DNA from: Chryseobacterium sp. | GTDB lineage: Bacteria > Bacteroidota > Bacteroidia > Flavobacteriales > Weeksellaceae | NCBI GenBank assembly: GCA_017989575.1 | Contig: JAGNPP010000081.1 | Location: 1 to 9,414 of the forward strand | Direction: 5' to 3' | Length of the DNA stretch: 9,414 nucleotides | Shown: positions 7,343 to 9,414 of the stretch, in pieces | How positions within the stretch are numbered: position 1 is the first letter of the stretch | Layout: each line of letters starts with the position of its first letter | Notes under the pieces: model-generated | The model's database searches: none | Told to the model about the DNA's origin: nothing | The model's input: the letters and a program-made list of their open reading frames with translations, nothing else | Made by a program: the position numbers and the translations under genes

Positions 7343-8899
7343 ATGAAAAAAATATTCTTTTCAACAATAGCCATATCGGCATTATTCCTCAACATCAGTT
7401 GTGAAACAGACTTTGACACAGATGTGAATGATGTGGTTGTAACTTCTGGTGAGGCAGATTTCTCGAAATATGTTGCGCTAGGTAACTCTTTGACTGCAGG
7501 ATATAGAGATGGGGCATTATATTCCAGCGGACAAGCTGAATCATATCCATCGATGCTTGCCGGACAAATGAAATTGGCAGGCGGAGGAGAATTCTCTCAG
7601 CCTTTGATGCCAAATGATGTGGGTGGATTCATCGGACTTCCAGGATTTGGAGGGAGATACAATCTTCAATTAGTAGATAAAAAAGACCATACGGGAACAG
7701 TTGTAAGTCAAAGTTTATCACCTGTTCAGGCTCCTGCAGCCGCAACTCTGGATGTAATTGGAGGTGCTGGAAAATCTTTTAGTAATATGGGTGTTCCGGG
7801 AGCTAAATCTTTCCATTTAATCACTCCAGGCTATGGAAATGTTGCTAATTTGCCAATTGCTGCAGCCAACCCTTACTTTGTGAGATTTGCGACTTCTCCT
7901 TCTACAACTGTTTTAGCAGATGCAATGGCGCAGTCTCCAACATTTTTCTCACTTTGGATTGGTGCAAATGATGTATTGTCTTATTCTACCAATGGTGGAA
8001 CAAATTCTCAAACAGTAGGAGGTGTAACAACTTACACACAAGCGACGGATCAAAAAGACAATCCTAATCCTGCTACATATAGATCTAATGACATCTCAGA
8101 CCCTGGATTGGTTACAGTTGCAATAAAGACTGTTTTAGATGGATTAAAAAGCAAAGGCGCTACAAAAGGTGTTATTGCTAATATCCCTTATGTAACATCT
8201 ATTCCATACTTCACGACAGTTCCTTACAATCCGGTTCCACTCGCAGCAGCATCTGCAGCTACTCTCAATGGAAACTTTGCTATGATAAACGGCGCATTAG
8301 CAAGCGCTGGACAGCCAAAGAGGTTTATGACTTTAACTGCATCAGCTAATAATCCTGTGCTAATTGTTGACAAGAGTTTATTGGATATTTCAACTTTCCT
8401 TCCTCCACAATATGCAATGTACGGACAGGCAAGACATGCCACTGCAGAGGATTTAATTTTGCTACCCGCGTCATCAATCATTGGGATAGACCCTACAACA
8501 GGATTACCGCCAGCTCCAACTTCACAAATGATTGGAGGCGTTACCATTCCACTTGCAGATCAGTTGGTTTTGACGAAAACAGAAGCAGCAAAAGTACAAG
8601 CAGCAACAGAAGCATACAACACAGCTATCAAAGGTTTAGCTGATTCTTACGGCTTAGCTTTCGTAGATGCCAATGCTAAAATGAAAGAGTTAAACTCAGC
8701 ATCAGGAATCCAATGGGATGGTGTGAAATACACTGCGAAATTTGTTACGGGTGGTGCATTCTCTCTTGATGGTGTACATCCGCTAGGGCGTGGTTACGCA
8801 ATCATTGCTAACGAGTTCCTTAAAGCCATTAATACCAAATACAGATCAAATCTTCCTATGGTAAGTCCTAATTCTTATTCTGGAGTTAAGTTTCCTTAA
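7343..8899 (+). CDS. SGNH/GDSL-type hydrolase lipoprotein
   Basis: SGNH hydrolases cleave esters (lipids, acetylated sugars, thioesters) with a Ser-Asp-His triad and an oxyanion hole. This 518-residue protein has a lipoprotein signal ending NISC (Cys20; Asn at -3 is unusual), followed by an acidic ETDFDTD stretch that could favour surface export. Block I is GNSLTAG (47-53, nucleophile S49), with Asn where the classic GDSL has Asp. Block II is probably SNMGVPGAKS (147-156), Block III is WIGANDVL (205-212; N209), and Block V is SLDGVHPLGRGY (474-485; D476, H479). All four catalytic positions are present. The protein is more than twice the size of minimal SGNH enzymes; long Gly/Ala/Pro-rich stretches lie between blocks I and III and between III and V. 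It sits 9 nt after the FadL-type porin gene and is followed by a terminator, so a joint lipid-release and uptake role is plausible. The substrate is unknown. Confidence 0.88.
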   Translation: MKKIFFSTIAISALFLNISCETDFDTDVNDVVVTSGEADFSKYVALGNSLTAGYRDGALYSSGQAESYPSMLAGQMKLAGGGEFSQPLMPNDVGGFIGLPGFGGRYNLQLVDKKDHTGTVVSQSLSPVQAPAAATLDVIGGAGKSFSNMGVPGAKSFHLITPGYGNVANLPIAAANPYFVRFATSPSTTVLADAMAQSPTFFSLWIGANDVLSYSTNGGTNSQTVGGVTTYTQATDQKDNPNPATYRSNDISDPGLVTVAIKTVLDGLKSKGATKGVIANIPYVTSIPYFTTVPYNPVPLAAASAATLNGNFAMINGALASAGQPKRFMTLTASANNPVLIVDKSLLDISTFLPPQYAMYGQARHATAEDLILLPASSIIGIDPTTGLPPAPTSQMIGGVTIPLADQLVLTKTEAAKVQAATEAYNTAIKGLADSYGLAFVDANAKMKELNSASGIQWDGVKYTAKFVTGGAFSLDGVHPLGRGYAIIANEFLKAINTKYRSNLPMVSPNSYSGVKFP

Positions 8900-8920
8900 T
8901 TAGGTTTAATGATAATTTTC

Positions 8921-8956
8921 AAACCGTCTCAAAGTCAATTTTGGGACGGTTTTTTT
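8921..8956 (+). terminator. Intrinsic terminator of the porin-lipoprotein operon
   Basis: The left arm (8921-8933) and right arm (8940-8952) form a 13-bp stem with one T-G wobble (8929 with 8944) and a 6-nt loop, followed directly by a T-run to 8956. The GC-rich base ACCGTC/GACGGT makes it strong. It starts 22 nt after the hydrolase stop codon and insulates the downstream Rrf2 gene, which must therefore have its own promoter in the roughly 50 bp that follow. Confidence 0.92.
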
Positions 8957-9007
8957 ATTGCCTCAAATAATATTTCCAAAATCTAAAATTTTGATTATTT
9001 TTACACT

Positions 9008-9414
9008 ATGCTTTCAAAAAGAGTCAAATACGCAATCAAAACTTTGCTTTTCCTCAACAGGAAAGACAATGCTTCTTTATTTTCTGCCAAAAAAATATCG
9101 GAGAACGAGCGTATTCCGCTCAAATTTCTAGAGCAAATCCTCCGAGAATTGAAGCAAAATAAAATTCTCAAAAGCGAACGTGGTGCAGAAGGCGGTTACA
9201 CTTTTATGAAAGATCCGGCTGACATCAAGGTTTTGGACGTTATCAGAATCGTGGATGGACCTGTCGCAATGTTGCCTTGTGCTTCCCTCAATTTCTACGA
9301 AAAATGTGCAGATTGTACAGATGAAGCGACTTGTGGTATCAGAAAATTATTAATCAATGTTCGTGACAGTATGCTTCCAATCTTGGACACCAGCATTGCG
9401 GATATGACAAAATC
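9008..9414 (+). CDS. Rrf2-family transcriptional regulator, C-terminus cut by window edge
   Basis: Rrf2 proteins are dimeric winged-helix DNA-binding regulators, many sensing Fe-S status, NO or cysteine levels (IscR, NsrR, CymR). The 135 visible codons begin MLSKRVKYAIKTLLFL, the typical Rrf2 opening. They continue with the recognition region IPLKFLEQILRELKQNKILKS (36-56) and the wing SERGAEGGYTF (56-66), then a DVIRIVDGP segment (77-85). A cysteine region follows, with C91, C100, C103 and C109. Spacing is C-X8-C-X2-C-X5-C, not the C-X5-C-X5-C of IscR, so Fe-S binding is possible but not certain. Family length is about 135-165, so few residues should be missing. It lies behind the terminator of the porin-lipoprotein operon and is a separate unit; its targets are probably downstream of the window and cannot be named from here. 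Confidence 0.92.
   Translation, partial: MLSKRVKYAIKTLLFLNRKDNASLFSAKKISENERIPLKFLEQILRELKQNKILKSERGAEGGYTFMKDPADIKVLDVIRIVDGPVAMLPCASLNFYEKCADCTDEATCGIRKLLINVRDSMLPILDTSIADMTK

Noticed and set aside
8224..8547. 107-residue minus-strand frame opposite the SGNH hydrolase gene
   Set aside because: It is a shadow of the Ala/Pro-rich coding region on the plus strand, with no motif or plausible upstream signals.
8958..9007. Possible Rrf2 promoter near TAAAATTTTG
   Set aside because: The gap between TA and TTTG is 4 nt instead of 2, so it misses the TAnnTTTG consensus; a promoter must exist here, but I cannot place it.

Overview
The window looks like a chromosomal segment of a low-GC member of the Bacteroidota, most likely a flavobacterium of the Chryseobacterium type (Weeksellaceae). 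The evidence is a GldH gliding-motility lipoprotein, a long flavobacterial-style RicT/PSP1 protein, a FadL-type porin paired with an SGNH lipoprotein, A-rich leaders without strong Shine-Dalgarno sites, and two exact TAnnTTTG (-7) promoter elements. The genus is an inference; the phylum is well supported. I see no mobile element, CRISPR array, tRNA or rRNA.

Minus-strand half (1-5648). Read from right to left, this is ricT, then gldH (17-bp overlap), then a bifunctional class A penicillin-binding protein (7-bp gap), closed by a good intrinsic terminator at 1330-1356. The spacing argues for one transcript from a promoter at about 5674-5681. It joins a putative Fe-S regulatory protein, a motility lipoprotein and a peptidoglycan synthase. 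Just past the terminator, with its start codon only 6 nt beyond the U-tract, lies selO, a pseudokinase-fold protein AMPylase. It runs off the left edge after 441 codons.

Centre (5649-6097). A 449-bp, very AT-rich divergent intergenic region contains no credible gene. It has one consensus -7 element for each direction, and an interrupted dyad in the leader of the plus-strand operon.

Plus-strand half (6098-9414). A FadL/OmpP1-type outer-membrane channel is followed after 9 nt by a long SGNH/GDSL hydrolase lipoprotein, and then by a strong terminator at 8921-8956. The pair plausibly works together at the outer membrane: the lipoprotein hydrolyses an ester or lipid and the porin takes up the hydrophobic product. 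After the terminator, an Rrf2-family regulator with four cysteines starts at 9008 and is cut by the right edge.

Nothing here is clearly a new system. The points most worth a second look are the terminator/start-codon arrangement at selO, the extra cysteine-rich head and repeat tail of RicT, the structured leader of the porin operon, and the functionally undefined porin-lipoprotein pair.
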